Shown here: one piece after another, positions 37,301 to 46,113 of the stretch
How positions within the stretch are numbered: position 1 is the stretch's first letter
Layout of the letters: the number at the start of each line of letters is the position of its first letter
Source of the DNA: Robiginitalea sp.
Lineage (GTDB): Bacteria; Bacteroidota; Bacteroidia; Flavobacteriales; Flavobacteriaceae
Direction: 5' to 3'
DNA length: 46,113 nucleotides
Assembly: GCA_024638915.1 (NCBI GenBank)
Contig: JAHEJJ010000018.1
Coordinates: 1 to 46,113, forward strand
Position numbers and translations under genes: made by a program
Notes under the pieces: model-generated
The model's input: only the letters and a program-made list of their open reading frames with translations
Database searches by the model: none
Told to the model about the DNA's origin: nothing

Positions 37301-38866
37301 TTAATCGTCTGCCAGCTCAAATGGCTCAGCTTCTTCATCATGGGTGGTTTCCCGAAGATCTTCAGCCTTATGCGTAAGACGTTTCAATGGCTTTAGAATG
37401 ACGATCACCAAAATACCAAAAGCAACACAAAAAATGGTGATGCCTGCAAAGGTATTGAGCTCTCCAGCTTCTGAGGCTGATTCTCCAATAAGTCCGGCTA
37501 CCTTATTCCCAAGTCCAGTGGCAGCAAAGTAAACGCCCATCATCAATGCTCCGTAACGCACAGGTGCCAGTTTGGTTATAAAGGAAAGAGCCACAGGAGA
37601 AGCACATAGTTCGCCAATCGTGTGAAACAAATAGGCCAGGGCCAGCCAGTAAAGCGCGGATTTCCCTAAGGTTTCATATTGCATGGAAGCAAAGACCATA
37701 AATACAAATCCAAGTCCCATGATGATAACTCCGTTTGCCATCTTAAATAAGGAAGATGCTTCCTTTCCCCGATGCTTCCACCACATCCAGAAATTTGCGA
37801 TAGGTACTGCAAATACTATGATATAGAAAGGGTTGAAAAATTGAAAGGCTGCCGCAGGGATCTGATAGCCGAATAGAAAACGGTCTGTCCTGTTTTCGGC
37901 ATATAGATTCATAAGACCCCCGGCCTGCTCAAAGGCACCCCAGAATACAATTACAATTATAAACGACAACAGCAAAACCAAATAACGGTCTTTCTCTACT
38001 TTGGATTTAAGGTCGCCATATATAGTAACCATCATCCCCACTACGAGAGACAGGAAAATAAAAAATATAATATAGGCCAACTGTTGCTTTTCGATATAAA
38101 ACCAGGCCACGGAAGTAGATAATACCGCCAGTAAAAGAGTGGTAAGCAAGGGAGTTTTTTTGTTGAATTGCATCGAAAAGATCTGGCCAATGGAGACATC
38201 ATCGGAAGTTTCTGCCTTTTTTTCAGGCTTGTTACCCACTTTAACTAGGTATTTTTGGCCAGACAAGTATACCACCTGACCCAATACCATTCCTATGGCG
38301 GCCAATCCGAAACCGGCATGCCATCCGAACTGATCGGCCACAACCGCAACTATAAGACTCGCCAGGGCAGCCCCGGTATTGATCCCGATATAAAAGATCG
38401 AAAATCCTTTATCCCTTCTTTCATCGCCCTGCTTATACAAGCCGCCTACGAGGGTGGAAATATTAGGTTTTAACATCCCTACCCCGGCAACAATAAGGCC
38501 AAGGCCTGAGTAAAAAGCCCACATCTGTTCTACCGACAGTATTCCATGACCGGCAACAAGCAAAAATCCCCCAACCATTACCGATTTCTTCTGACCCAGG
38601 ATCTTGTCGGCGATAATACCACCGGGTATCGAAGCTACATAAACGAGCATGGTATACCATCCATAAAGAGAAAGCGCTTCAACATCTAACCAACCTAAAC
38701 CGGGGTTGTCGCCCCTGGTCTGTGCGGTGAGATAAAGCACAAGAATACCCCGCATACCATAGTAGGAGAACCGTTCCCACATTTCGGTTAGAAATAAGAT
38801 ATAAAGACCAATGGGATGGCCAAATAGTTCCCGTTCGTGAGCAGCTTTCTTGGTTTGTGACATCAT
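37301..38866 (-). CDS. POT family proton-coupled peptide transporter (second copy)
   Basis: This 521-residue POT/PTR2 transporter has LTEMWERFSYYGMRGILVLYL with the ExxER motif, GGIIADKILGQKKSVMVGG, GVGMLKPNISTLVGGLY and FYIGINTGAALASL. It is clearly related to the neighbouring transporter but well diverged, so the duplication is not recent. The start is ATG-ATG; either can be used. It begins 14 bases after the DPP IV-like peptidase gene, so peptide cleavage and uptake are probably expressed together. Confidence 0.94.
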   Translation of the reverse strand: MMSQTKKAAHERELFGHPIGLYILFLTEMWERFSYYGMRGILVLYLTAQTRGDNPGLGWLDVEALSLYGWYTMLVYVASIPGGIIADKILGQKKSVMVGGFLLVAGHGILSVEQMWAFYSGLGLIVAGVGMLKPNISTLVGGLYKQGDERRDKGFSIFYIGINTGAALASLIVAVVADQFGWHAGFGLAAIGMVLGQVVYLSGQKYLVKVGNKPEKKAETSDDVSIGQIFSMQFNKKTPLLTTLLLAVLSTSVAWFYIEKQQLAYIIFFIFLSLVVGMMVTIYGDLKSKVEKDRYLVLLLSFIIVIVFWGAFEQAGGLMNLYAENRTDRFLFGYQIPAAAFQFFNPFYIIVFAVPIANFWMWWKHRGKEASSLFKMANGVIIMGLGFVFMVFASMQYETLGKSALYWLALAYLFHTIGELCASPVALSFITKLAPVRYGALMMGVYFAATGLGNKVAGLIGESASEAGELNTFAGITIFCVAFGILVIVILKPLKRLTHKAEDLRETTHDEEAEPFELADD

Positions 38867-38880
38867 TTGATTTAGTTTGA

Positions 38881-41046
38881 TTACAAATTATTCTTGACGA
38901 AGTTGGTCATTTTATTATAAAGATGAAGCCTGGTATTTCCGCCATAAATACCGTGGTTTTTATCGGGGTAAATCACCCAATCGAAAGGCTTATTTGCCTG
39001 GATAAGGGCTTCGATCATCCTCATGGAATTCTGAACATGTACATTATCATCGCCTGAACCGTGTACCAACAGGTACTTACCTTTAAGGAGTTCAGGATAA
39101 TTAAATGGTGAATTGTCATCGTAACCGGCCGGGTTTTCCTGAGGGGTACGCATAAAGCGTTCAGTATAAACGGTATCATAAAAACGCCAGCTGGTCACCG
39201 GTGCCACCGCAATGGCCATTTCGAAAGTATCGTTCCCCTTCAGCAGACAATTGGTAGCCATATGCCCGCCATAGCTCCATCCCCAGATCCCTGTTCTGTC
39301 CTTATCTATATAGGGCAGGTCACTTAACTTTTTTGCAGCCTCTATCTGGTCTTCTGTTTCATATTTTACCAGGTTCAAATAGGTGATTTTTTTGAAATCC
39401 CTTCCTTTATAACCGGTTCCCCTACCATCTATACATACAACCACATAGCCCTCAGAAGCCAGCATATGATGCCAGTAATCGTTGGAACTCATCCATCGGT
39501 TAGCTACCTTTTGAGATCCTGGTCCGCTGTATTGATATAGCAACAAGGGATATTTTCGAGCTGGGTCAAAATCCGGAGGTTTTATCATCCACATGTTCAG
39601 CTCATACCCATTTACATCTATGGTGGAAAACTCTTTTGGACTCAACTCGTAACCCTTTAACTTTTCCGCTAAGGCTTTATTGGTTTGTATTTCTTTTAAT
39701 AGTGCCCCGTCTGTAGCTTTATGAAGGCTATATCGATACGGAGTGGTAGCATTTGAAAATGTATTGATAAAGTAAGAGTAGTCCGCACTGAACTGGGCAT
39801 CATTGGTACCTTCCCTGGAACTAAGCCTTCTTTTGGACTTTCCATTGATCTTAATTCCAAAAACATCCCGGTTAATCGAACCGTTTTCGGTCGACTGGTA
39901 ATAAACTCGCTTCAAGCCAGGGTCATAACCGTAATAACCGGTAACCTCCCAGGGGCCTTTCGTCAATTGATTGAGCAGCTTCCCCTTATTGTTATAATGG
40001 TACAGATGTTTAAATCCGTCGCGTTCAGAGCTCCAAATAAAACCATCGTCTGGAAGAAAGGTAAGTTCATCATTTACATCAACATACGCATCATCCACTT
40101 CGACGAGCAGGGAACTTACCGTATTTTCATGACTGTTCACCATCTCTAATTTCAGCTGATTTTGATGTCGGTTAAGGGTTTGTACGCTCAGAAGATCCGG
40201 GTTATTCATCCATTGGAGTCGGGGGATGTAGTAGGCTTCGTCTAGCGGAATCTGTGAAGTTTCGCTTTGAACCACATCATAGATATGCAGACTTACCTCG
40301 GCATTTTTTTCTCCCGCTTTGGGATATTTGAATGTATAGGGATATGGATAGAGGTTCTGGCCATAGATATCCATCGAGAATTCGGGCACTTCAGTCTCAT
40401 CGAAGCGTAAAAAAGCAATTTTAGAGCTATCGGAATTCCAGGCAAAGGCCCTGCTAAAGCTAAATTCCTCTTCATAAACCCAATCCGCGACTCCATTGAT
40501 AATACTGTTTATTTTACCATCATGAGTTAGCTTGATGGTTTCCTCTGATTCGAGGTTTAGCAGATATAAGTTGTTCTCCTTTACATAAGCGATCTTAGAT
40601 CCGTCTGGCGAAAGCATGGGTTCGCGAACTTTATCGCCCGCTATCTTGAAAGCTGATCCTGAATCACGGTCGTATAGATAATAAATAGCCCTGGCAGAAT
40701 GCCTGTAGATATTCTCGACATCGGTGGCGATCAACATCCTGCGTTCATCGTTGCTGAATTCATAGGTGGCAAAATAATTTACCCCCGGAATATCATCAGA
40801 AGAAACCACAGTACCCGTCTGCTCAAGAGTAGTGTAAGAATATTTGTCGACAGAACTTCTGCCAAGCGCGCTGCTGTAATTTAAAACGGTGTATTCCTCG
40901 CCATTTTGGAGCGATCTGAGGGCAGCCAATCCTTCGGTCCTGAATTCACCTCCCCATATCTCTTTCAGTTCGATCTTTTTTTTCTGGGCACAAGCGATGA
41001 CACCTATACTCAATACCAGGAGAAAGCTTAGGAAAAATCTAGTCAT
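38881..41046 (-). CDS. S9 family dipeptidyl peptidase (DPP IV-like)
   Basis: This 721-residue exported peptidase has a signal peptide ending around IACAQ. The N-terminal DPP IV beta-propeller follows (ATYEFSNDERRMLIATD, YLYDRDSG, EPMLSPDGSKIAYVKENNLYLL and the EE motif in DWVYEEEFSFSRAFAWNSD that grips the substrate N-terminus). The C-terminal alpha/beta hydrolase has Ser591 in GWSYGGHM, Asp in GSGDDNVH and His in KNHGIYGG. It removes X-Pro or similar dipeptides from peptides. The two POT transporters directly downstream would import the products. Confidence 0.94.
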   Translation of the reverse strand: MTRFFLSFLLVLSIGVIACAQKKKIELKEIWGGEFRTEGLAALRSLQNGEEYTVLNYSSALGRSSVDKYSYTTLEQTGTVVSSDDIPGVNYFATYEFSNDERRMLIATDVENIYRHSARAIYYLYDRDSGSAFKIAGDKVREPMLSPDGSKIAYVKENNLYLLNLESEETIKLTHDGKINSIINGVADWVYEEEFSFSRAFAWNSDSSKIAFLRFDETEVPEFSMDIYGQNLYPYPYTFKYPKAGEKNAEVSLHIYDVVQSETSQIPLDEAYYIPRLQWMNNPDLLSVQTLNRHQNQLKLEMVNSHENTVSSLLVEVDDAYVDVNDELTFLPDDGFIWSSERDGFKHLYHYNNKGKLLNQLTKGPWEVTGYYGYDPGLKRVYYQSTENGSINRDVFGIKINGKSKRRLSSREGTNDAQFSADYSYFINTFSNATTPYRYSLHKATDGALLKEIQTNKALAEKLKGYELSPKEFSTIDVNGYELNMWMIKPPDFDPARKYPLLLYQYSGPGSQKVANRWMSSNDYWHHMLASEGYVVVCIDGRGTGYKGRDFKKITYLNLVKYETEDQIEAAKKLSDLPYIDKDRTGIWGWSYGGHMATNCLLKGNDTFEMAIAVAPVTSWRFYDTVYTERFMRTPQENPAGYDDNSPFNYPELLKGKYLLVHGSGDDNVHVQNSMRMIEALIQANKPFDWVIYPDKNHGIYGGNTRLHLYNKMTNFVKNNL

Positions 41047-41176
41047 ACATGCAGCATAAAATCCTCCAAGTTTACTAATATTTTTGTGAATATGGGTTAT
41101 TAATCTCGATTAATTGGGCCCTGTGAGCCTGAGATCATACCCGGGCCAACCCTCTGAATATTATCCTTGTAATCCT

Positions 41177-41184
41177 TATCTTTG
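41177..41184 (+). promoter_or_regulatory. candidate -7 box for the HMG-CoA reductase operon
   Basis: TATCTTTG matches TAnnTTTG, the same octamer as the miaB -7 box, and lies 21 bases before the ATG at 41205. No good -33 TTG at normal distance. Confidence 0.5.
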
Positions 41185-41204
41185 GCGGCATAAATACACT
41201 CTTC

Positions 41205-42524
41205 ATGGCTCAACCCATTAAAGGATTTTCCAAACTTTCCAAAGAGGACAAGATCGACTGGGTGGCCAGGAATTATACTTTAAATCCCGAAGATACAAAG
41301 GAGATCCTCCAGACATACTGGCATCCGGATTCCGGACTACAAAAACTTCACGACGAATTCATCGAAAATACCATCAGTAATTTCTACCTGCCGCTGGGGA
41401 TCGCTCCCAATTTTCTGATAAATGGTACGCTTTACGCCATCCCTATGGCGATTGAGGAAAGTTCTGTTGTGGCTGCTGCCAGCAAAGCGGCCAAGTTTTG
41501 GTTAGAAAGAGGAGGTTTTAGTGCCCGGGTCCTGGGCACTGAAAAAATCGGTCAGGTACATTTTATTTACAATGGGGACGAGAAGAAATTGCAAAAATTT
41601 ATTTCACATATCCAACCTCTGTTGAGAAGGGATACCGACGAGATCACCAAAAACATGGTAAAACGTGGAGGGGGTATCACAGATATAGTTCTGGTGGATA
41701 AACGCAAGGCCATGGAAAACTATTTCCAATTGCATGCCACCTTTGAGACCATGGACGCTATGGGAGCGAATTTTATCAATACTTGTTTGGAGCAATTCGC
41801 CAAAACAATGCTCAGAGAGGCTCGCAATTTTCGGGAATTTAGTGAAGATGAACGGGATATTGAGGTGGTGATGAGCATTCTTTCAAATTATGTGCCCGGT
41901 TGCCTGGTAAGGGCCGAAGTCTCTTGTCCGGTTTCCGAACTGAATGACGAGGAATCTATGACCGCCGATGAAGTGGCTGAAAAGATCGTGCGAGCCGTAA
42001 GGATTGCCCAGAAAGAGCCCTATCGGGCTGTTACACACAACAAAGGGATCATGAACGGCATAGATGCCGTGGTACAGGCCACCGGTAATGATTTCAGGGC
42101 TATAGAGGCAGGCGTTCATGCCTTTGCCGCCAAGGATGGGAGATATACAAGTTTGACGGATGCCAGTGTTGAAAATGGCATTTTTAGATTTTGGATAGAG
42201 ATTCCCCTGGCCCTTGGTACAGTAGGTGGCCTAACACGTCTCCATCCCCTGGTAAACCTTGCCCTTAAGATATTACAGAATCCGTCGGCAGAGGAATTGA
42301 TGCAAATTGCAGCCGTAGCGGGTCTTGCTCAAAATTTTGCGGCCATGCGTTCGCTGGTCACCACAGGGATACAACAAGGCCATATGAAAATGCATCTCCT
42401 AAATATTCTCAATCAAATGGGAGCTAATGATCAGGAGAAGAAAACACTTGTGCATTATTTCAGAGAGCACACTGCTACCCATGGAGCAGTGGTGGAAGCG
42501 CTTCAAAAACTCCGGCAGGATTGA
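41205..42524 (+). CDS. hydroxymethylglutaryl-CoA reductase, class II
   Basis: This 439-residue soluble class II enzyme interconverts HMG-CoA and mevalonate. Catalytic residues are in place: Glu in IEESSVVAAASKAAK, Lys in THNKGIMNGIDAV, Asp in TGNDFRAIEAG and His in IQQGHMKMHL. It lacks the membrane part of animal enzymes. Class II enzymes may work in the synthetic or degradative direction. In flavobacteria, some of which use the mevalonate route for isoprenoids, a synthetic role is likely. Its stop overlaps the start of a GHMP kinase (TGATG), which supports a shared pathway. Confidence 0.95.
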   Translation: MAQPIKGFSKLSKEDKIDWVARNYTLNPEDTKEILQTYWHPDSGLQKLHDEFIENTISNFYLPLGIAPNFLINGTLYAIPMAIEESSVVAAASKAAKFWLERGGFSARVLGTEKIGQVHFIYNGDEKKLQKFISHIQPLLRRDTDEITKNMVKRGGGITDIVLVDKRKAMENYFQLHATFETMDAMGANFINTCLEQFAKTMLREARNFREFSEDERDIEVVMSILSNYVPGCLVRAEVSCPVSELNDEESMTADEVAEKIVRAVRIAQKEPYRAVTHNKGIMNGIDAVVQATGNDFRAIEAGVHAFAAKDGRYTSLTDASVENGIFRFWIEIPLALGTVGGLTRLHPLVNLALKILQNPSAEELMQIAAVAGLAQNFAAMRSLVTTGIQQGHMKMHLLNILNQMGANDQEKKTLVHYFREHTATHGAVVEALQKLRQD

Positions 42525-43462
42525 TGTGGACTCGTTATTATAGCCATGGCAAATTATTGCTCACCGGGGAGTATACCGTCTTGGATGGCGGACTTAGCCT
42601 TGCCCTGCCCACTGGTTTCGGACAATACTTAAAAGTCCGGCAACAACAAAACGAAAACCTGACCTGGACTTCCTTTGATACTAAAAAGGCGGTCTGGTTT
42701 AAGGCTGCCTTCGACCTCGATCATCTTAAGCCCACCTCCGACATGGACGAGAATTTATATTCCGTTCAGGTGGCCCACCGCCTTAGCGATATATTAAAAA
42801 AGTCAAGGGAATTAAATCCTGACTTTTTAAAAACAAGATCGGGAATTCAGGTAGAAACCCATATGGATTTTAATCGTCACTGGGGTCTGGGCAGCTCATC
42901 TACTCTGATAAATAATATAGCACAATGGGCCAACATCGACCCTTATCTGCTTCAGCAAAATACCTTCGGTGGCAGTGGTTATGATATCGCCTGTGCCATC
43001 CATGGCAAACCTTTGCTTTATCAACTGCAGGAGCGACGACCCAGGGTAACCGAGATCGACTTCGATCCACCTTTTAAAAATCGGCTATGTTTTGTTTATC
43101 TGAACAGAAAACAAGATAGTCGGGAAGGGATTCGACGTTATAAAGCTCTCAAAATTGAAAAGTCGGGATTGATCGATCAAATCTCCTCGCTGACCCGGGA
43201 AATGGTCATTTGTGATCAACTGAAAAAATTCCAGGAGTTGCTGACAGCACATGAAATGCTCATGGCCGATGCCTTACAGCTCACCAGAATTCAGGACCAG
43301 TTATTTCCTGATTACAAAGGTGTTATCAAGAGTTTAGGCGCTTGGGGAGGAGATTTTGTTCTGGCTGCCAGCGATAAGGACCCTTCCGGTTATTTTCTCA
43401 ACAAAGGCTACAAAACCGTATTGCCCTACAGTGAGATGGTACGTAAGCCGAGTACGAACTGA
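42524..43462 (+). CDS. GYDIA family GHMP kinase
   Basis: This 312-residue GHMP-fold kinase-like protein has an N-terminal YYSHGKLLLTGEYTVLDGG, the ATP-loop HWGLGSSSTLINNIAQW (about 122-138) and the family mark GGSGYDIACAIHGKPLLYQL. The C-terminal GHMP part holds LGAWGGDFVLAAS. GHMP enzymes phosphorylate mevalonate-pathway intermediates, homoserine or sugars; the GYDIA group is found in Bacteroidota. Pairing with HMG-CoA reductase, one base overlapping, points to a mevalonate-pathway phosphorylation, but the exact substrate is not shown. The ATG at 42524 is preferred to an in-frame TTG one codon upstream. Confidence 0.87.
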   Translation: MWTRYYSHGKLLLTGEYTVLDGGLSLALPTGFGQYLKVRQQQNENLTWTSFDTKKAVWFKAAFDLDHLKPTSDMDENLYSVQVAHRLSDILKKSRELNPDFLKTRSGIQVETHMDFNRHWGLGSSSTLINNIAQWANIDPYLLQQNTFGGSGYDIACAIHGKPLLYQLQERRPRVTEIDFDPPFKNRLCFVYLNRKQDSREGIRRYKALKIEKSGLIDQISSLTREMVICDQLKKFQELLTAHEMLMADALQLTRIQDQLFPDYKGVIKSLGAWGGDFVLAASDKDPSGYFLNKGYKTVLPYSEMVRKPSTN

Positions 43463-43481
43463 GAAAAGCCTTCCGCTCTTC

Positions 43482-45602
43482 TTAGTAAAAAGTAGCCCTG
43501 TTATCTTCTATATCGGCCTTTTCCTTGAGTGCTTCGAACACCGCTGAATTGATTTTTGCCCCACTTGCCGTTTTTAGGTCATTGGCATAAGGCACATAAT
43601 TATCCAATGCCGGTGCCTCTTCTTTGCTGACCACTTCGAACATAAAAATGCCCGTTTCTCCTTTGATCAAGCCAGAAGTTTCTCCCTGATTCATAGAAAA
43701 AGCAGTCCCCACCACCATGGGTTCTTTGCCCGCGCCAGGTATGGTAGGAGCTTTTACCGTAAGCGATGTAGCCGATGAGACAGAGGTAGCATTGTCTGTA
43801 GCGATTTGCTCAAGGCTCTTTCCCTTATTTGCGTTGATAATGCGTTCAGCTTTCTTTTCCTTTCGAAGTATGGGCAAGACTTGCGCAGAAGCATCTTCCA
43901 CCGCCTTAAGACCTTCCTCGTACTTCGCGGTAAGCTGTATCACCGCATATCCGTTATTGATGTTAAAACGCTTGATATCTCCTATTTCAGTCTCTGCATT
44001 AAACGCCCATTGCACCACATTCCTCTGAGAATTCAGACCGGGAAGATACTCATCCATTTCTTTGATCTTATTCACAGGGCGAACTGCATATTCGTTCTCC
44101 TTAGCCAACGCATCAAAGGACCCCTCTGCAGAGATGGTTTCCATTTCAAATTTAGTGGCATCGGTGAATAAACCGTTCAGCGTCTCTTCTGAAGGCTCTA
44201 TTTCACGGGTAAGTATAGCGATCTGTACCAAATCCCTTTTGTCATCTACCCGTACGATATGGTATCCGAATTCTGTTTCTACAAGACCTATATGACCGGT
44301 TTCATTGCCAAAGACAAAATCGTTGAATTTAGGTGTCATCACCCCTTCCTCAAAGTAGCCGAGATCTCCTCCCTTAGGAGCCGACGGGCCGTCTGAATTA
44401 TCTCTTGCAAGTTCAGAAAAAACAGTACCTGGTTTTAAGGCCTCGGCCAGAAGTGTATTTGCTTCAAGCTCGGCTTCTTCCTTGGTTCTTTTAATCTCAG
44501 GATTTGCACGTGTGGCTCCTTCATAGGTGATCAATATATGACTTGCCTTAACGGAGCCTTCGGATTTCCGATCGATCATTTTCGCCATTTTGAAGTAATC
44601 ACCATCTCGATAAGGACCAAAAACCTCCCCTCGTCTCAAGTTGAACAGGGTGTCTGCAAATCTTGCAGGCAGGCTGCTCTTAGCCTTGTAAAGCGTGTCG
44701 TATTTGGTGTCGGAATACCGGCCCAGAAAAGCCGCGGGATCTGTTGTATTCCTGAAGCCCGGGATGGTATCGGTCGTATCCTTTTCCTCCAGGTATTCAA
44801 CTGAGTCCTCCAGCAAATTTGCGATTTGCTCCTTAGCCTGAGCGATATCTTCGGGTGAAGGTTTTTCCTCAAAATATACAAATTGTAAATCCCGTGCATG
44901 CTCTTGCTTATATTGATCCGGGTTGGCTTTAATATAGTCTGCAATCTCCTTCTTGCTAATGATCACAGAGCTATCGGCGATTGAAACATAGGGCACTCTT
45001 ACATATTTAAGGCTCACCTTGTTGTTGGTTAGCTTGTAATCCAATTCGCCTTCTTTAAGAGTGGCACCCACTCCGGCCTTTACCAGATTAAAATAGGTTT
45101 GCTCTTTTGCACTCTGGATGATCATTTCTTCATCCTGTAACCAATCCTCGTATTGTGCAGGTGCATTCAACCTCAATTCCGCGATAAACTCTTTAAATCT
45201 GTTTTCATCAAAAATCCCGTTTTCATCGACAAATTGGGGATTTTGTGATAGTCCCGGACTCGATTTGATCACTTCGATGATCTGGTCTTGTTCAATGGCA
45301 ATGCCTAAATCTTCGAATTCCTGACCCAATATGGTCTGCCGTTCCACCTGGTTCCAAACACTGTTGACCAATTGTAGGGAAGAAGCGTTAGGACCACTCC
45401 TTCGTGAAATACGCTCGATTTTCCTTCGAAATTCGTCGATAGATATATCTTCTCCATTGATCTCAGCTACCGTACTGCCAACTTTTCCTCCGCTAAAATC
45501 ATTGCTCGTAAAAATTCCTGAAATTACAAAAGCGAAAAGCGCCATTCCAATGATCAGTATCAACACCGTGGTTCGCTTTCTTATATTCTCTAAAACTGCC
45601 AT
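43482..45602 (-). CDS. PpiD/SurA-like periplasmic peptidyl-prolyl isomerase
   Basis: This 706-residue protein has an inner-membrane anchor at residues 10-30 (TTVLILIIGMALFAFVISGIF). A SurA-type helical chaperone domain follows (VAEINGEDISIDEFRRKIERI), then a parvulin domain near 345-455 (VKASHILITYEGATR...PSAPKGGDLGYFEEGVMTPKFNDFVF...FGYHIVRVDD). A second, more diverged helical/parvulin-like region follows towards the C-terminus. It should help fold outer-membrane and secreted proteins at the inner-membrane exit, as PpiD does. It is about 80 residues longer than E. coli PpiD. It is convergent with the GYDIA kinase and downstream of the CorC-like gene. Confidence 0.92.
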   Translation of the reverse strand: MAVLENIRKRTTVLILIIGMALFAFVISGIFTSNDFSGGKVGSTVAEINGEDISIDEFRRKIERISRRSGPNASSLQLVNSVWNQVERQTILGQEFEDLGIAIEQDQIIEVIKSSPGLSQNPQFVDENGIFDENRFKEFIAELRLNAPAQYEDWLQDEEMIIQSAKEQTYFNLVKAGVGATLKEGELDYKLTNNKVSLKYVRVPYVSIADSSVIISKKEIADYIKANPDQYKQEHARDLQFVYFEEKPSPEDIAQAKEQIANLLEDSVEYLEEKDTTDTIPGFRNTTDPAAFLGRYSDTKYDTLYKAKSSLPARFADTLFNLRRGEVFGPYRDGDYFKMAKMIDRKSEGSVKASHILITYEGATRANPEIKRTKEEAELEANTLLAEALKPGTVFSELARDNSDGPSAPKGGDLGYFEEGVMTPKFNDFVFGNETGHIGLVETEFGYHIVRVDDKRDLVQIAILTREIEPSEETLNGLFTDATKFEMETISAEGSFDALAKENEYAVRPVNKIKEMDEYLPGLNSQRNVVQWAFNAETEIGDIKRFNINNGYAVIQLTAKYEEGLKAVEDASAQVLPILRKEKKAERIINANKGKSLEQIATDNATSVSSATSLTVKAPTIPGAGKEPMVVGTAFSMNQGETSGLIKGETGIFMFEVVSKEEAPALDNYVPYANDLKTASGAKINSAVFEALKEKADIEDNRATFY

Positions 45603-45690
45603 TATCGGGATTATTTAAATCAGTTGGCGAAATTACCACTTTCCACCTAAATATAAAAACCAGAGCACTCGTATTTAACCCGGTTGCAAC

Positions 45691-46113
45691 CTATTGTTTC
45701 TCAATGACTTTTACAGCCACCAGATCAATCTTTGTATTGGAAACTTCCATAATAGTAAATTGAAACGGTTCAAGCATAATTTTTGAATTTTTTTCCGGAA
45801 TATCCCCGGTTTCGTTCACGATCAGCCCGCCGAGCGTCTCGTATTCTTCGCTTTCCGGTAGTTCCAACTTGTAGTTTTCATTCAGGTAATCGACTTCGAG
45901 TCGTGCTGAGAAAACAAAGCTGTTCTCATTGATCTGTTCTTCATGAAGGTCGGTCGAATCGTGTTCGTCTTCAATCTCACCAAACAACTCTTCAACAATA
46001 TCCTCTACGGTTATTATACCGGAGGTCCCCCCATATTCATCCAGAACAACAGCGATACTTTTGCGTTTTTTGGTCAGTACGTTCAGGATGTCGTGAATCA
46101 GCATAGTTTCAGG
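45691..46113 (-). CDS. CorC/HlyC-type CBS-domain protein, C-terminal part (cut by window edge)
   Basis: The visible 140 codons continue beyond the right edge; the reading frame is open to the last base (PET before an internal Met). The end of the second CBS domain is seen in KSIAVVLDEYGGTSGIITVEDIVEELFGEIEDEHD. The CorC_HlyC (transporter-associated) domain follows with FVFSARLEVDYLNENYKLELP, ETLGGLIVNETGDIPEK and DLVAVKVIEKQ. The missing front probably holds a CNNM membrane domain, as in this family. The role is magnesium/cobalt homeostasis or a related one. It lies 88 bases upstream of the PpiD-like gene on the same strand. Confidence 0.9.
   Translation of the reverse strand, partial: PETMLIHDILNVLTKKRKSIAVVLDEYGGTSGIITVEDIVEELFGEIEDEHDSTDLHEEQINENSFVFSARLEVDYLNENYKLELPESEEYETLGGLIVNETGDIPEKNSKIMLEPFQFTIMEVSNTKIDLVAVKVIEKQ

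Overview
The window looks like a chromosomal segment of a marine-type member of the Flavobacteriaceae (Bacteroidota). The evidence is the gene content: class II HMG-CoA reductase next to a GYDIA-type GHMP kinase, a DPP IV-like peptidase with POT transporters, a HYC_CC_PP protein, an LptE-SecG cluster and many lipoproteins. Start sites lack clear Shine-Dalgarno sequences, and several genes have the Bacteroidota -7 promoter box TAnnTTTG. The genus cannot be fixed from sequence reading alone. I see no rRNA, tRNA, CRISPR array, transposase, integrase or plasmid gene. Almost everything is ordinary core chromosome; the clearest accessory block is a metal-efflux operon at 8.4-16.6 kb.

Layout. The left edge holds the first 33 codons of topA (minus), then an LVIVD-repeat lipoprotein (minus). 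Positions 1630-6231 form a five-gene plus-strand operon: miaB, a sigma54-type AAA+ activator without receiver domain, lptE, a TPR-like protein and secG. It starts at a good promoter and ends at a clear intrinsic terminator. groES-groEL follow with their own terminator. A six-gene minus-strand operon (16564 down to 8454) then encodes a HYC_CC_PP protein, a CusA-type RND pump, a TolC-like outer membrane factor, a DUF3347 lipoprotein, a PepSY membrane protein and a CusB-like adaptor with a heavy-metal-binding domain. The pump keeps the three methionines that bind Cu(I)/Ag(I) in E. coli CusA, so I read this as copper/silver export.

From 16.8 kb the core resumes: a GAF-domain protein related to free-methionine-(R)-sulfoxide reductase, purH, and the rod-shape cluster mreB-mreC-mreD-pbp2-rodA. 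A membrane-anchored DNA/RNA endonuclease (minus) overlaps the end of rodA. msrB-msrA (plus) are translationally coupled. Two minus-strand lipoproteins follow, an aryl-sulfate sulfotransferase and a Prc/Tsp-type S41 protease. Next is a plus-strand operon, surE - small membrane protein - lpxB - NlpC/P60 lipoprotein - comEC.

The right end has a minus-strand peptide-use block (DPP IV-like peptidase, then two POT peptide transporters). It overlaps comEC tail-to-tail by 30 bp. HMG-CoA reductase and the GYDIA kinase (plus), a PpiD/SurA-like periplasmic chaperone (minus) and the C-terminal part of a CorC/HlyC-type CBS protein (minus, cut by the window end) complete it.

Common themes are envelope biogenesis (LptE, SecG, LpxB, Mre/PBP2/RodA, PpiD, Prc), sulfoxide repair plus copper export, and scavenging of peptides and nucleic acids. 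No obviously new multi-gene defence or mobile system is visible. The items most worth a second look are the Met/Cys-rich HYC_CC_PP protein with the inverted repeat in front of its operon, the orphan sigma54 activator inside an envelope operon, the GYDIA kinase, and several unexplained palindromes.
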